A stretch of DNA of 64,000 bases from positions 2,170,001 to 2,234,000 of the forward strand of contig NC_026502.1 of assembly GCF_000182925.2 (NCBI RefSeq), given 5' to 3'. Below are positions 45,540 to 60,204 of this stretch, piece after piece. The translations under genes and the position numbers were made by a program. The stretch is from Neurospora crassa OR74A. Its lineage: Eukaryota > Ascomycota > Sordariomycetes > Sordariales > Sordariaceae. The notes beneath the pieces were generated by a model. That model was not told where the DNA came from. It was given only the letters and a program-made list of their open reading frames with translations, and did no database searches. Numbering within the stretch: the first letter of the stretch is position 1; every line of letters starts with the position of its first letter.

Positions 45540-48500
45540 CACCGTGAAAGGCAACCACGCTGCCACGGGCCTTCCCGCTCAGCGTGTGAAACCCCACCTT
45601 GTGCTTCAAGTTGCTGACTGGCTTGCTCTCGGTCACTTCTCATTCTTCTTTCTTTCTTTTTCCTTGCTCAAACCATGCGAACCATGCTCATCATGACTCT
45701 CAACACGAGTCGCCCTTACTTTTTCTCGTGCCTTGATCCAGAACCAGAGACAACCGCAATTTCCGGCCGTTGATGGTTCTCCGATACCTAATTGATGCAT
45801 AACATAACGCTGCCGACGAACCGACTTCCCTAGCACGCCAAGCATCCATCATGGCGAGATGGCATCATGACCTTCTTCAGTTTGGGCACTGACCATGGGA
45901 AAAGGGCCTACTGGTGAGTGGTCCCGAGACCTGTCTTGGACACGGCCGTGAGGCTCTTATCATTCTACGCGATACCAGCGGTAGATGATGACCAACACTG
46001 GCTAACCATGTGTCCTCTAGACTAGCTCTTACACACGCTAAGAGGTGAGATTAGGTTCAAATCGACAGCCACCCCGTCCGAGTTTGCTTCTCCTCTCCGC
46101 GCGGGAAGGGCAAAACCCAAGCCCAAGGTTGCGGCTTGCTGGTTTACCCGCTCGCTCATCCATTAGCCATCACATTCCAGGCAGTCGTTTTGCTCCCACC
46201 AGTTGCCAAGTGGTTACCAATCAAGGGCGTTGACTTCCGAACAAGCTTGTCAAGTCGACACTGGCACCAATTCTCGTCCCAATGTCCATTGACATGATAT
46301 CCCCAAACATCGGTCGGTGTCCCCACGGCCGAAATGAGCTGGCGAGAGGCAAACTTGACCGGGATGGCTTGAACAAGCAGTTGGTAGCGAATCGGCCTGG
46401 TATATTTGCCATTTTGGTGGTGGCTTGGTAACTGGGTGTTCGTCGGCCGCCGGATCACAAGGCTTCCACGCCTTTAGGGCAACTAGTCTTCGGAGGCAAG
46501 CACCGAAGGAGGCACTGTTCCCGCATGTTTGGGCAGTACCTACCATGTCCGAGAAGGTTTGTTTGCTTCAGTCATCTCCTGATACACACACGGTAGGCCT
46601 AGCAAGATATGTCCAGCAGATCTATAGTATTCTTCCTTTTGTTCTTTGCTTGGTTTCTTGTGATCACGCCTCTGGTAATGCTAAGCAAGACCGACGACTA
46701 TCGGGAGGGTTCCATATCAGTGATATTGGTTGGACACCGGCGGTCCGGCGCTGCTCTCGCTGTTATCTCTCTTGCCGCTCACGGTCAGCCGCTTCGCTCA
46801 CCGGTCATCTGGCGGCCAGTTTCAACTTCGAGCAGTCTTTGATGCTGCTACACGGTAGCATAAGCACTCTGTAAAAACCCAGGTTGACACAGTCAGTTAT
46901 GCTAACGAGCGAGAAGAAAGACAAGGCACCCAGGACGAACTCTAGCCTTGTATCTGTGTGACTTTATCTTGAGAGAGCACATGGCACCCTTGATCCCATC
47001 GGTCCCGAGTCCTAACGTTCCTAGCGTGTAACCTCTCTTCCACTCAAGTCTGGTTTTCTATTGTTTTTTCTCGTTATCTTCAGATTACTATTCCCTTGTG
47101 ATTTCATGTCTCAACTCACAAAACAGGTTTGAGCGCAGCCGAGTGTCCGTTTTACAGGTCAGGCAAATAAGCCTAGCAAGAATCTTGGTCGAAGGAAGTT
47201 ACCTATCCGCCCGATATCTGGGTGCTGTGATAGATTGGGGAAAGCTAGGCGACCGTGCCCCTGCAACATACACTTTTGAAGCCTCGGATCGAGAGAAACA
47301 CTGTCTTTTCAATCGACTTGGTAGTCAATCGCTAAGGCACTTGCTCGTCCTTCATTCTTGTTCATTCGTGTTCGGTCATCCTACCGAGCCACCAAAGACA
47401 AAAACATTGATCGTCCCACACCATCGAAGAAGCAACCCACGGGTTGACAGATATTGGATCTTTGTCTTTTCAGAGAGGACCGAAGCAGGCAGAAGGCTAT
47501 GGTTTGGAATTTGCATTTGGCTGCCTGCCTTGCAGCCTACAAGCGAACGCCCCTATGGCCGCATGCTTGTCTGCCACACTGTCTTCTTGCCCATTCATTG
47601 CGTGACGGTGCTAAAGGCCCCCCTGCCATTGCCACCCACACCAATATCCCATCCGCAGCACCACTGCACTGCAGCGAACAACTCTCGATAGTCACTGGAC
47701 TCTTGTCACTCTGCACGCAAGAAGACCCCCTTCGTCATTCATTACTTGCTTCGTACACAGTGAGGGATTCCTGATACAGTGCACTGCATGGAGGAAACCC
47801 TGGAGGCAGGGGATTTACATCCGAGGAGCAGAGGGCGGGAGAGAGGAGGGGAGGGGTGAAGATATTATCTCTGCCTTTCCCATCAATGAGCACCTCTCTC
47901 TCTCTCTCTCTTTACTTACCCGCCCTTCTTGCCTTTCTCTCTCACATATGACTCCTTCCAGAAGCCCAGAGAGTCTATGATAGCTGGAAGCCAGCTGGGA
48001 AGCTGTCATGGCCGGTCAAACAATAAACAGAAGCAAAACAGTCGATCGAGCTAACCATTCACATCGATCACCGAAGGACCCGGGCGACTATTGTGTACAC
48101 ACTGTAGTGTACATACACTAGTATCGATGGCAAACTGCTCGCATCGCGATTGCATCGCATTCCAGTTCCATCCATCCAAGCCATTCACTTCTCCCATGTT
48201 GCACTTTCTACGCTCTTACTGCGTGATGCGCGGTGTGTGTGTAGTGTAGCGGATTGGCAACTGGCCTCATGGCAATTCTCCGGTAGGTATACTATGTACG
48301 GGTGCGGTGCCCTGCCGTGCTTGTAGTACGGGCGCTGTGTTGTAGTAGCCCGGAGGCTCTTGGGATCGGCCTCTTTGAGAGGGGTCGTCCATTGCTCCAC
48401 GCCCAGAATGGTGGACTCGCGTAGTGTACACGAAAGGAGGGTTGCTTCTTCCCCTGTATTCCAACGTTCTTCAGTTCTTCTTCCCCAGACGGGAACTGCA

Positions 48501-51500
48501 CGATGGGACGATGGAGTTGCTGCTGGTGGTTCCGCTGGGCGGAGTAAACAAGGGGAAACACCTTGTCACCGCCAGTATACTACCTACATATCCACTTCCT
48601 CAAGCGATTTTCTCGTGTCTGATGTTCCATTCCGCCTTTTCGGTCGGTTCCTACTGTTTTCTTTCGTTGTCGTTCCGCCTTTCTTGTTGTTACGGGGAAA
48701 TGATGGTTCGGATTGTTTGCCGAACGCAGAAACGCAAAGCTGCATACATGGTATGTACACTCACTTGGAAGACCACACCAAAGGAAGATTCACTGTGTGA
48801 TACTCTAACAAGAAAGTGTACAAGATAGGTAAACTGGTAAAGTACTGTACGAGAAAAAGGGGTCAACCCCTCCGTGCGGTAGGGAGTTTGGAAGCAATTC
48901 AACTTTCTCGATGTGGGAATTGGTGGGGATTAGGGGATGAGGAGGACGACTTGGCCAAGGATTTCGAGATCGAGGTTTTCCATCTTCCATCACAATTTTC
49001 AAGTTGACAGAGTGTGAGGGGTCAGGGCATCTCAGGGTCGTGCGGAAGTAGCAACCCTGGGTCGTGGCGGGGAAAGGGGGGGAGGCATCGTTCGTCGAAT
49101 CGGCTGTTCGTTCCTGGCAGCTGGCCCTCACTGCAACGGCCCTGGCCCTGGCTTGCTTGCTTGCATTGGCTCCACAAGTTGAAACCCCACAAGGTTGAAA
49201 TGCGGAGGTGGAGCACAGTAGCAGTGACTAGTGGACTCCTTCCTTTGTGTTGAACTGCAGTGAAGTTGGCAACAAAGAACCGAAGGGAAACACCGTGACC
49301 GCTCTGACACGGTCAATTGCTGACTAGACGTGTTCCGATCGTTGAGCACCGAGGTAGATCTTTCATGAGACTATTGGGAAAGTGCCCTGAGAAGTTGTTT
49401 GCTCGCTGATCCATACAATCGATCTTTTCCTCTTGCGGCCTTCGATCTGATTTCTCTCTCTGTGTACCGCCCTCTCTGGACTGAGCTCCCCTGATCACCA
49501 CCACCGCATTGCACACTTCAGAATAAAGTCGTGGAGCGGGAACGAATGTGACTGGATGCCAGATGATGAGAGTCATGCTTTACAACCGGGGTGATGGACA
49601 CGGGGATAAGCATAGGGGAGAAGGAATCCTTGCAGGGACAAAGCTCTGGACGGCCGATTGTCGTCGGCTTTCCTCCTTGCCTCCGTACCGGGGAGCTGAC
49701 CTTCTTCTCTGTGGAACCTGTCCGCTTGGGCAGCAGTCTCTGGGGGCATTACAAGAAACTTGGAAGTTAGTTAGGGTCTCTTTAGGGTTGCTCTGGGGAA
49801 GAAGACACAAGGGTAACGAAAGGGTCGTTGTGATCCCCTGACATCGACCTGTTTTGGGGCATGTTGTCAGGCTACGTAGGTACCCTAACAAAGGCATTTC
49901 ACTGTGTACCCACAGCAACCTCGTCTTAACGTTCGGCTGTGAGCCCAAGCACTCCACTATACACTAGATCAACATCACCACAACGCCTGATACGCGCAAC
50001 CAACGCTAACATTGGGTGTGGGTGGTAGAAGTGCTACGCGATGGTCCATGTCTCAGACCAAGTACCTACTAGTTACGCCGTCCAACTCGATAGCCCAAGG
50101 ACGTCATCAACGAGTCAGCCCAAAACGGGACTTTCAGATCTGGGAACAAATGGCAATCTCAGGACCAGATGACAATGGAGATCTGGCAGGCTGATCAGGC
50201 TACCGAGATATGGCGGGGACGAACATTGTTCATCGAAACCCGCTCATGTTGCAATCTCTTGGCTTTCTTTCCAGTCACCCAGTGACCAGTCAAACCATCA
50301 CGCTTGTGTATCACATCGTTCGTAGGAGCCGCAATCCAAGATCTTAACCTTGCAAGTTAGGTCCCTCGTGCAGCCACGGCAGGTTTCGGCCATATGGCGT
50401 CTTTTTGGCACCATATTTTACAACGAAAGGATTGACAGCTGGACATTTCCACTGGAGTCTCGGTATCAAGCGATCCCAGACAGATACCATTCCTCTGGTA
50501 AATCTGACTTTTGGAGCCCTCTGACTTTGACAACCGGATCCGCGTCATCAACCCAACTCCATCACGGCATTCACTTCCTTTGCAGTAGTGCAGTTTTACC
50601 ATCAACTGTGTACATACCTACCCGACGCGAAGACGAAGTCGACGTCGTTGGGTTCACTACCCCCCCCCGGTGAATGAGGGAAAAATTCCACTTCCATACT
50701 GGCGGTAACCAGACAAACAATGTGCGGTAAAGCCTTACTGCGTAAAAAGGATCCACTTTGTCAGGTCAACTCATGCAACTAGCGACCTGAGCAGTACCTG
50801 AAATCCACATCAAAAGGGCGGTGATATGCAGGTATCTCAAAGGTCAAACAAGCGGTGATGGACAAAAAGCAACGCGAAGCAACGCTGCGAATGGAAAGAA
50901 ACCATCCCTTGTTTGAAATTTTTTATCCGCTACAAGACGCCGGCGGGAGTCTGGGCGAGCTCCGTCCTCTCGCATCGTCGCCCGCTTGGGTGCTTGCGTG
51001 GGGACGGGCAGTACATACCATACTTAGCGGCTTACCGACGGTACGAAATGGGTAACCCTTTCGAGCTAACAGCTTTCCCATGCACCCGAAACGCCCGGGA
51101 AATGGAGTCCGCTGGTGGTGGGAAAATACGTGTACACACACAGGGCAAAGTCAATTTGGGACTCTAGGGGAGCTTTCTTTAGCAGTAAGCTAGGTAGCTA
51201 CTGACTACTAGCTCCTTCCGCCCGTCAACACAAAGTGGCTGCCAGGTGTCAACGATCTATCTCACTAGGAGATTGGTATCAGACAAGCAAAATGGCGAAC
51301 CGAGTTTACAATGCTGTGGGTTTTCGATCACAGGTGAGAGAGAGAGAGACAGGGAAGAAGGGGATGGGCGCCTGGGAAAAAAGGGAGGGAATGCGCAACT
51401 GGAACCTCCGAAACTGCCCGGCATTAACAAATCGAAGAGCTTGCTGTTCATTTAACCTCCCTTTTTCTTCGGTGTTATGCTCTTCTAGCTTTGCTTATTT

Positions 51501-51605
51501 TGCCCAGATCTCCGACAGGTAGCTTTCAGTTGTCAGTTTTTGTGTTGCTGATCGTCGACAATGGCTACACCCCTCCCCCTGGCCTTTGAGGATCTACCCC
51601 TTGTG

Positions 51606-51633
51606 GTTGATGTTGTTGTTGTTGTTGTTGTTG
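51606..51633 (+). repeat. GTT triplet repeat
   Basis: About eight GTT units ending in GCTGTT, in non-coding DNA. Confidence 0.8.
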
Positions 51634-54600
51634 CTGTTAGGTTGCCTGCCGAAGCTCGCTCGTCAACCAACCAGCCAACCAACCAACGCCCAGAAGGCCT
51701 TCACGCCCTCGAAGTCCATCACCGTGTCCCGCTTATGTACAACTGTGTACTACGCCCAGCAGAACAGCAACAGCGAGCCGTACGTACACTAATAGGTCTC
51801 TAAGACAATATCAACCATCCTGCCATTTTATCAAAGCAGGAAAGGAAATGAGCGCTACGCCAAACAAAGTCTAGCCCTTGACTCTGAGCCAGTCCTCTGA
51901 GCCCTCCTTCTGAACCTCGAGTCCTTTCTTGGCAACACTCGTGAAGTGTGTGAACCAATCAGACCGGCAAATCTGAAGTTACTGCTCACTTTGGTGCATC
52001 TCGTCTTGGGACTTCTTCCTTTTCAGCTTTGCTTATTGCGGACTCTCAAAGCGGGCTTACAGGGAAAGGAACGTATCCTTAACAAATCAATGATAAGAGT
52101 TGTACACATGCGTTGACCGGGAGGCAAACGTACTGTTCTGTCTTACGAGGGGGCCCTCTGATTTCTCCGAGTCGTATGTAAGTCACCAATATCCAAATTG
52201 CACCCTTCAGTCGTCCCTAAATATCGGTAAATATGCATGAGGCTGGAAAAGGTAAGACGAAACCCGACAAAAGGAGGCGAATGGAGAAAGGACTGACTGT
52301 GTAAATTCGAGAGCGGCTCGGAGTGCGCCTGGCTGCATAATCCACTGTTGATAAACACGCGCAGTGAAATATGTATCTACATACATCGACAAACATATGT
52401 ACACGATCCTACCTAGGTACTCTTGGGATGGATACATGCACTGCAGCACTACTGTACGTACGCTATAATAGGCAAGAAATATAGCAAACTAATGTCAGGT
52501 ACAATACGGTTAACAGCATCGTGATAAGGTACTGGAATGGGAACATGACATCGACAAAGTTAACATTGACGGAATGTGTTGAGTTTCATAATATCGAAGC
52601 TTTGCATATTGTCAAGACATTTGTTAGAGAGAGGGCACAAAAGCCAACGACAGGCAGCCACCAATATCACCAAAAAAACAACCTATTCAGACCGGCGCGT
52701 GGCCCTTGCTTCTAAAGTGCAACACTTTGCAACAAGGAAAACAGTGCCTGACAAGAAAAAAAGACTGAAACCGCACTGAGCCGAGACACGGACCTCACAG
52801 CCCAGGCAGGCAAAGCGGTAGAAGAGTTTATTGATGTTTGTCTTCCTCTATTCAACTGACCCTTTCTTTCCCGCCAGGGCAAAGCTCCGAAACAACCCCC
52901 CAAAAAAGAGAGCGTTTTGTCGGTACTTAAAGTCCGAACCGACCCCCTGCCCTATCCGGTGCACGTCTCTCTCTTCGAGTCTCTCTTTGATTTGCTCGGA
53001 AGTTTCGGTGGTAAAATGTCTTGCCTCTTTTAACCTGCTTTGGGTGATATTTACCCAACTATCTCTGGAGGCCAAGGCTAGGTGAGGTAGGTATGGTGTT
53101 GCACTTGGCCTCACTCACACAGCCCAGCTCCACGCGTCGTCTTACACAGTCCATACACAGGTAGTCTCGGAAGCTTTACCTTACCTAGACCAAAAAAAAA
53201 CTTGCCAAGAAAGAACCCTTTGGAAGGCACCTCCTGGATCTTTTCTTTTCTTTTTTTTTCTTCTTTTTTCTTTTACTCCTTTTTCTATCTTCACATGTGT
53301 CAAACATGTGTGTTGATAGCGATGCTGGGCGAAGGGCGTTGGTAAGCGTTGTCAGAGCCTGTCAGAGCACGCGCGCTCAACCCCAAGACACAAGAAAAGC
53401 CAGAAAGCGGCTGTGACGGGATTCGGGTCAGGCCACCAATGATAATTGCCCTTCTGACTTGCGACGTTTGGTCTGACCATCGCCTGGTCGGTGGTTTGTG
53501 TCACCCGGCGAGCCAGGCGGCCAACGAGGTAATCACTCAGTGGTGTGGTGGTGTGGGGGTGGTAGGCGCAGGCAGTGATGAGAGGAGGAGGTAAAAACTG
53601 ACAGAAGCCAATGGAAAGATGGCTGAGGTAAAAGAAGACGGTACGGCAACGTGACGACGGGTAGTAGATGAACAGGTGTTCGTTGTGACGATTACCAACC
53701 GACAGATACATAGACGGGACGGCTGGGTAATGCAAGGTTTATCAACTTTGCATCTTGTTTTTCTGTTCGAACTGGTCCTCGATTTCGACCCAAGCAATTC
53801 AACTTTGTATGATTTGTTCCCGCGTTTGTGGTGACCACTGAGAAGCGAGAATCAAACTTCGCTTCTGCTCTGTGTTCGGCATGTTACCTACGATATGTCA
53901 AATCACTACCGCTATTGTACTACATACATACATGAACTGATGCTTTGTGAATCATGTTAGGAGTATGGGCCAATTCCTTTGGCAAGATGCTGCACAAGTA
54001 GTTAAGAGCGGGCTAAAGAGCATCTCCGTTGAGAATCAGTGCACTAGTTGCGGTAACCGCTGAGGACAGTGCCATCATACATACTATACCCGATTGAGCT
54101 CGCAATTTGGCGATCTCCAAATGAGCTGCTGCTAAGCTTCTTTTGACAAAAGTTGTGTGCTCTTTGCCTAGTGCCTTAGCTTCCCCCCCAGATCTTCCCA
54201 GTTTCCCATTCGCATCCAGGATATCCCAGCGAGCTGGACAAGGCCAGGCCTTTGCATGCTCGGTTGTTGGTGGCAAATGATCAAACCAAGAAGAGATCGG
54301 CGTACGAAAGGGAGAAAGCGAGATACGGTTGATTGATGTGCTTGGGTTCGTTACTTTGACACTAGTTCGTCGATAGATTCATGCCATCCAATGTCCATTT
54401 TGCTCCTATCTAAAAGGAAGCGGAGATTTTCTGGCAGTGGCGTGATTCTTAGACACTACAAAGCCGTCGAGACATGAACTAACAAGGTGCTTGATCGTGA
54501 CCCACGGTGACGGTTCTTGGTAAGGATGGATGATCAGGACGTTGTGATAGACGTGTCAGCTCCTCAGGAGCAGAGCTCCGTGATGATCTGAACTCCACGA

Positions 54601-57600
54601 GAACCGCAAGGCCCCCACTCCAATTCGGTTGCGTTCGAAGCCTACCAGGATGTGTGGAGTTTGCTAACGGACCTTGAGAGAAATATCAAAAATCTTGGTT
54701 CTTACTTTGATATCAGGAATCCCAGAAGCTTGGGGGGTTTTGTGATGTCTCAGGTTCCACGAGGCAATAAGAACCCCATGAAAAAAAAAAAGGTCCTTCA
54801 ACCGAATTAAACCGTGTAGAGCCCGGTGACAGGTCGAGTATACCGTAGTGTCGTCAACAACGCCTCTCATGGCTGATAACATGTGTGAGACGAGGGTTGC
54901 TTATAGGTAACTGGTGACCGGGGATGAATACCGTAAACATCTTGGATCCGACGGCCAAAGGCCGATGACTGAAGATTTTAATGCACTGCCGGGGACTGTG
55001 GTGATATTATTTTACGTCTTTTTTGTGCATGTGTCTCCAAACCACTATCAGGGACACGCTCAGCTACTGACGGGCTTGAATGAGCGAACGAGATGGGCAA
55101 CGGCGAGAATGATGAGCACTACACTAGTGTAAGCTGGAAATTCGGATCTAGTCGGTAGTGCTGTACCCTGCTATCAGAAGAACTGTAATGATCATCATCA
55201 AGGATCGGCTTATCTGTTGATGTTGGTGTTGATGTTGGACCCCTACAATCCTTGCGCGGTACTCGATGGGGAAATCCCAAGCGCGCACGAGCTAATTGTG
55301 TACACCTTCATTTTAGCTTTCAAGGTCCCCAGTCGAAGCTCTGCCCTAGGTATTGCGATAGTTCTTTGTTCCGAAGTCAAAATGTTTTGCTATCTCCGCA
55401 TGTTCATGGGTAGGTATTTGATGTGGCAGACGGAAGCCATCTCGAAAGGAATTCAGCCTTGACTCCGAATAGGAGCTCCGATGGCTTTAAAGATCGCTGT
55501 AATTCATCTGCTGAGCAAGGAGCGTTGTAACATGGATATCAAACTTCGTCTGGGTTGAGTATCGCTCACATTCGCGGCCGAAAATGGCCCAAGAAAGTCC
55601 ACACATGTCCTGGTATTCGACTGTGGGGGTTATCAGAAATGATGCACACATCCGTGATATCTCACCCTGAGCTTGCCCATCATGCTCAAGGAAACGTTGA
55701 ACCCCCCGACCTCTTGGTTCTTTGTCCATGGGACCTATCTATAGGTCTGTGGGGGGTTCCTGCGTTCGCATCGTGGGCACCAACGGCAAAGTCACGATGA
55801 ATGACTGCCAAGCCGATGAAAACCACGGCGTGTGGGATGATGAAGAGGAGGAGGACCTGCGAGATATCGAGTTCCTGGCATTCCCATGGACCCGATCTCC
55901 ATCCCCACAAACATCACCAAGATAGCCAGTCTCTAGTGTATCAGTGTGGGGCAACCGCCACATGGGATGCCCGCCAATGTCACTGTCCACTGGATAAGGT
56001 CTTTCTTGGCTTCTTGCAGTGGAGAGAGCTGGGGTGCACTCCCGCAGCGGGGGCAGCCAAAACAGCGTCGAACGAATCGCCTGACTTGCCGCTGCTGGGT
56101 ACCGTACTGTGCACGAAAACAACACCCGTGACATTTCCATCATCTCGTTGCGTAGTTGATGTTGCATGCGATCATATCGGTAATATGCCCATTGAGCTGC
56201 CTGCAGATTGAAGGCAAAGCACATATAAGGTGTAAACGAGATGTTTCGTGAAGCGCTTGCCCTAGAGCGTTGTGTTGCGAATCTGGCAAACCACTCTATG
56301 TTTCTCGTTGTCGATCAGGAGATATGCCATCGGCGGCGGGTAGCAGGATCTGTCGTGAGCAGTGCAATGGTGCCACTCCGAACCTTTTTTTTTTTTTTTA
56401 ACAGTCAAGAGCGGACCAGACCATCATGTACGCAGTGTCGTGTAGAGCACTTTACCTGTCGTCCAACGCCAGCATTTTCAATGCTCAGACGGTGATATGG
56501 CGACTCTGCACGCCATCAGGCGAGGCCGCGTAGGAGGTCGCCATGAAAGGTTAGGCAATCAACTGTGATTTCTGGACCAGACGGACTCATGCGACCCCTT
56601 CCCTATCAGGTTTCCCGACTAGCGCTCCAGAGCCCAGAGGCCGGCACGGCGCACGACAGTAGTGAAAGCTTTGCCAGTCTTCTTGGCTGCCCCCCTGCCA
56701 TATACGAGTTGAAGATAGGTGCGGGGAGAGAGCGAAGGTGATTTGTCGAAAGGAATGTGGTTGTGAGGTGCAGCAGCTGCAGGTCAAACTGAAAGCAGTT
56801 TAGAGCCATGAACGAGCACATCCTTGTCCTCGCAGCCGATGCCACGAAGAGGGACACCCAAAGCGAGGACGGGGTTGGCGCGAGGGCGTGAAGATTGGAG
56901 GGCGTGTCCTTTGAAGGTGAAGGGGTGCTGATTAGAGCACAGTGTTCTCGTCAGGGCCTTGGATAGGTGGGTGTACATAGGCAACAAATTTGCCATCGGC
57001 GTTGGGGTCAGGTTGGGAAAGGGAATCATCATGTTGTAGATGCAGGTTGTAGGCTATGTTGTGAGTACCATTTGGCTGAAGCGACCAGCATAGGCCGGAG
57101 GTTGGCAAGCTGGCTCACGTCGTGAAGCTCAACACTAAACAGCCCGAGGAATCTGAGCTGCGAGTCTATAGCTGGCCGTATCCATGATCCTCCTCGGATC
57201 GTGGAGCTACTACCCGTTGATGTAAGGAATGAAGGGGGCAGACAGCGAGACGACACCAACGGTCAACACAATGTTCAATTTCGGGCCTTGGCTTATTGGT
57301 TTCTTCTTTTGTTCTTCCGGGGTGCAAGCCACTAGCTCTTGGCCCAAAAGAAATTCGAGGGTCGCACCGGAGGCGCCTCTTGGAGTGCTGAGAACTCTGA
57401 AGGGCAAGGGAGTTCATACCATTTCGGGCTGGTGTTGTTGAGACTCCTGGACCAGACCGAGGGGAAGAGCGGCCAATAAAGCAGTCCAATGGCCACACCT
57501 GTTCCTCACCCGGCTTCATGACGAGCTTGAACAGGCATGGGGATTGGTGGGTGCGGTTACCGGGTGCGAGAGCCTCGGGGGACCATGTACACTACACTCC

Positions 57601-59808
57601 TGTATCTTCTCAAGAAGGGCCTCGCCGATAAAGCTCTCGATAGAATGGGAGAAAGAGGGGACGGGAGTGAAGACGAGAGACGGGACAAGGTCACACAGCA
57701 GTGTGCAGAGGCAGCAGGGGGCAACAACCATCACAAGCAGCAAAAGTCGCCAATGCCCACTCATTTCTTGCGTGCCTTCATTGCGATTACCACCGCCTGA
57801 ACACCACCTGGATGTAGGCGATAATGTATAAAGACGTATCGTGAAAGTGCAGCGCAGTAATGGCGAGAAGGACTTGTGGCTTCGATATACATACATACCG
57901 AATACTCCGGTCTGTTGGGACGCAGTGTTCCACATTCACTGTTCACTGATTAGAAACCCCCACGCCAGACTTTTTCCAGCGGCCGAAGCTTTGTTGCTCT
58001 AGGATGTTTTCGGTTCTGATGATGCTGCCTTCTTGTTGTTGTTGTTTTATCCTCCGGCTTGCCGGCAACGGCGCCAGAGACAACAAGAGACAGAGTCAGT
58101 TAATGTGACGGATGGTTGAGAAGCTTGGGAGCACAGGATGACACTCTGGAAGCACAAGGACTGGAAACATGCCGTCTCACCATGGGCGGGTTTCGCATCT
58201 TGGTGTTGCAGCGGCCAGCGGGCCCGCCGCCATCAGCGTGTATCGACCTCACTCGAGCAAGTCTGTCTGTACTGGGCAAGACTTGAGCGAGGTACAGTAC
58301 CCAAATGGAGGTCGCTGAAGCCCGAGAGGGGGACACAAACTGCAAAAACGCCTGATGTGCGATCTTGCGACTTTGCTCCAATGTGAAGCCCGTGCCAGTG
58401 CAAAATGGCAAGACATGCGAGACCGGCGAGAGAGATTCAGGGGGACTAGCGCTGGTTGGTGAGTCGAATTGAAGTTGAGGCTCAGGCTGACGGGACAGAC
58501 GGAAAACTTGGATGCTGCGAAATTGCGTGCTGTTTGGCTCGAACGACACGCAAGAGAGGCAAATGAGACAAGACGTGGCGGACGTGCAGAAAAGAGGTCC
58601 AAGACCACCTAAAAACTGGGGAAACTTTTGATTGTGAAATTCCGATTCAAGCCCGTGCCCTCTGAGCAACAGCGAAGCTGAATGATTCATGACCATGGAT
58701 GACCAGGAAGGAAAAATTTTCACTTCCTTCTGCCATGGAGGTACGCAGTAGTAGTGTACACACTACCTACTCTGTGACCAATTCAAGTCCAGGTTCCTTC
58801 AGTGAGATGGTGCAATAGCGGGTTTGCAGTGTGTTGACAAAGGCAGTCTCCTCACTTCCCTTCAGTTCTCTTTGGGGTCATCGAGATCTGCAGGGAAGTG
58901 AGGGTTCTGGCTACCTACCACTGCCAGCGCAGCCTTAACCACCAAAGCATTGGGGCCTAGGGGATTCGGGCAATAGTGTACACTACTTGTATTCAGTACC
59001 AAGGCAACCTGGAATTGACACGCAGTGAGACAAAGAGGAGAAAAAACTCTTTGGGCAGCAGACTGACGAAGACTGAGGGGCCGCCAATGTGAGATGGTCA
59101 CGCCTCTCAGCAGCACCTCAGACTGGACTGGAGTGCGTGCTGCCCACTGCCCCAATGCCCAGAGGGGGAGCTGAAGCAGAGACTGGCTCAACTGGCGACT
59201 TCCACTGGCGAGTGATTCGCCAAGCACAAGGACAGACTGACAGACCCGCTCTTCTTGCTCATAACGAACCAAAGTGGTGCCACGACCAGCCAGCATGGTC
59301 CCATTCTCGCTAAGTTCACGCCTTCCAACAAAAAGAAAATTTCTCCCACCCCTCAGGTACCCCTCTGAGAACGAGCTCTGTGCGACCTCTCTTTTGTCAC
59401 TTCACGCTCTGGGAAAAACACTGTGGGGCTACCCTCGAGCAAGGCATACTTACTAGAGGTACGTACTGCGTATAGTGCAGATTGGCATGCCCAGATGCAC
59501 CCCTCTGGCAGAGACCGGGTCCACACAACTCCCTGACCCCCATCCCCCTGCTCCTTCAGTGAGTCCCCAACACACCCCGGCCAGCAGCAAGTGGAAAGGG
59601 ACGTGTGGCCTCGAGACTTGCCGCACCGTGTACCTTTTGAGTGTGGACTACGGCCTACGATACCCCTGTGTATCCTCGATCTGCGTACCTCCACCGGCGC
59701 CAATGTCTGAGTGGGCGCGGGTGGGGCCTTCGAGCTGGTCATGGGCCTCTGCCTCACACCCACGGGCAGCATGCACTGCAGTGACTGGACTGACTGGGAC
59801 GATTGGCA

Positions 59809-60204
59809 ATGACCGGGGAGGGCAGGCGCACGTCGGACTCATCCAAGGTCGATAGCCTACATAACCCAACTTTCCCCCAGCTCTCCTTCGAGCAAACCTC
59901 ACTTCCAGAATCGGCATCAACACACAACAACCACCACCACCACCACTTCACTCTCTCTTCTTCTTCCCTCTGCAACACTGCTCTGGAAAGCAAGCAACAA
60001 GCAATCCAACTACAATACAATAATACCAACAGCAACCGACCAGCATACACACACACACACACACAAGAGAGAAAGATCCGCAGCTTGGACTTTGAAAACA
60101 ACCACCACAAACCACAATCACCACAACAGCTCGACACAGCTTCCAATCAAGCCAATTCAGCTTCGCGTCAATCAGACCATCAACCAGTCACTCCACTCCA
60201 TTAG
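59809..60204 (+). other. Long open frame in the presumed leader of the ECL1-type gene
   Basis: An ATG frame of 131 codons ends 86 bases before the ECL1-type start. Its product would be His/Asn/Gln/Ser-rich (for example HNNHHHHHF), which is what CA-rich leader sequence gives in any open frame. I regard it as leader sequence that may contain an upstream frame, not as a protein gene. Confidence 0.25.

Noticed and set aside
46609-46842. 77-codon frame beginning with a hydrophobic, signal-like segment
   Set aside because: Too short and without cysteine pattern or similarity; kept only as a weak candidate for a small secreted protein.
58100-58723. 207-codon minus-strand frame upstream of the ECL1-type gene
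   Set aside because: Composition is unlike real proteins of the window, overlapping frames are equally open, and no motif is seen.
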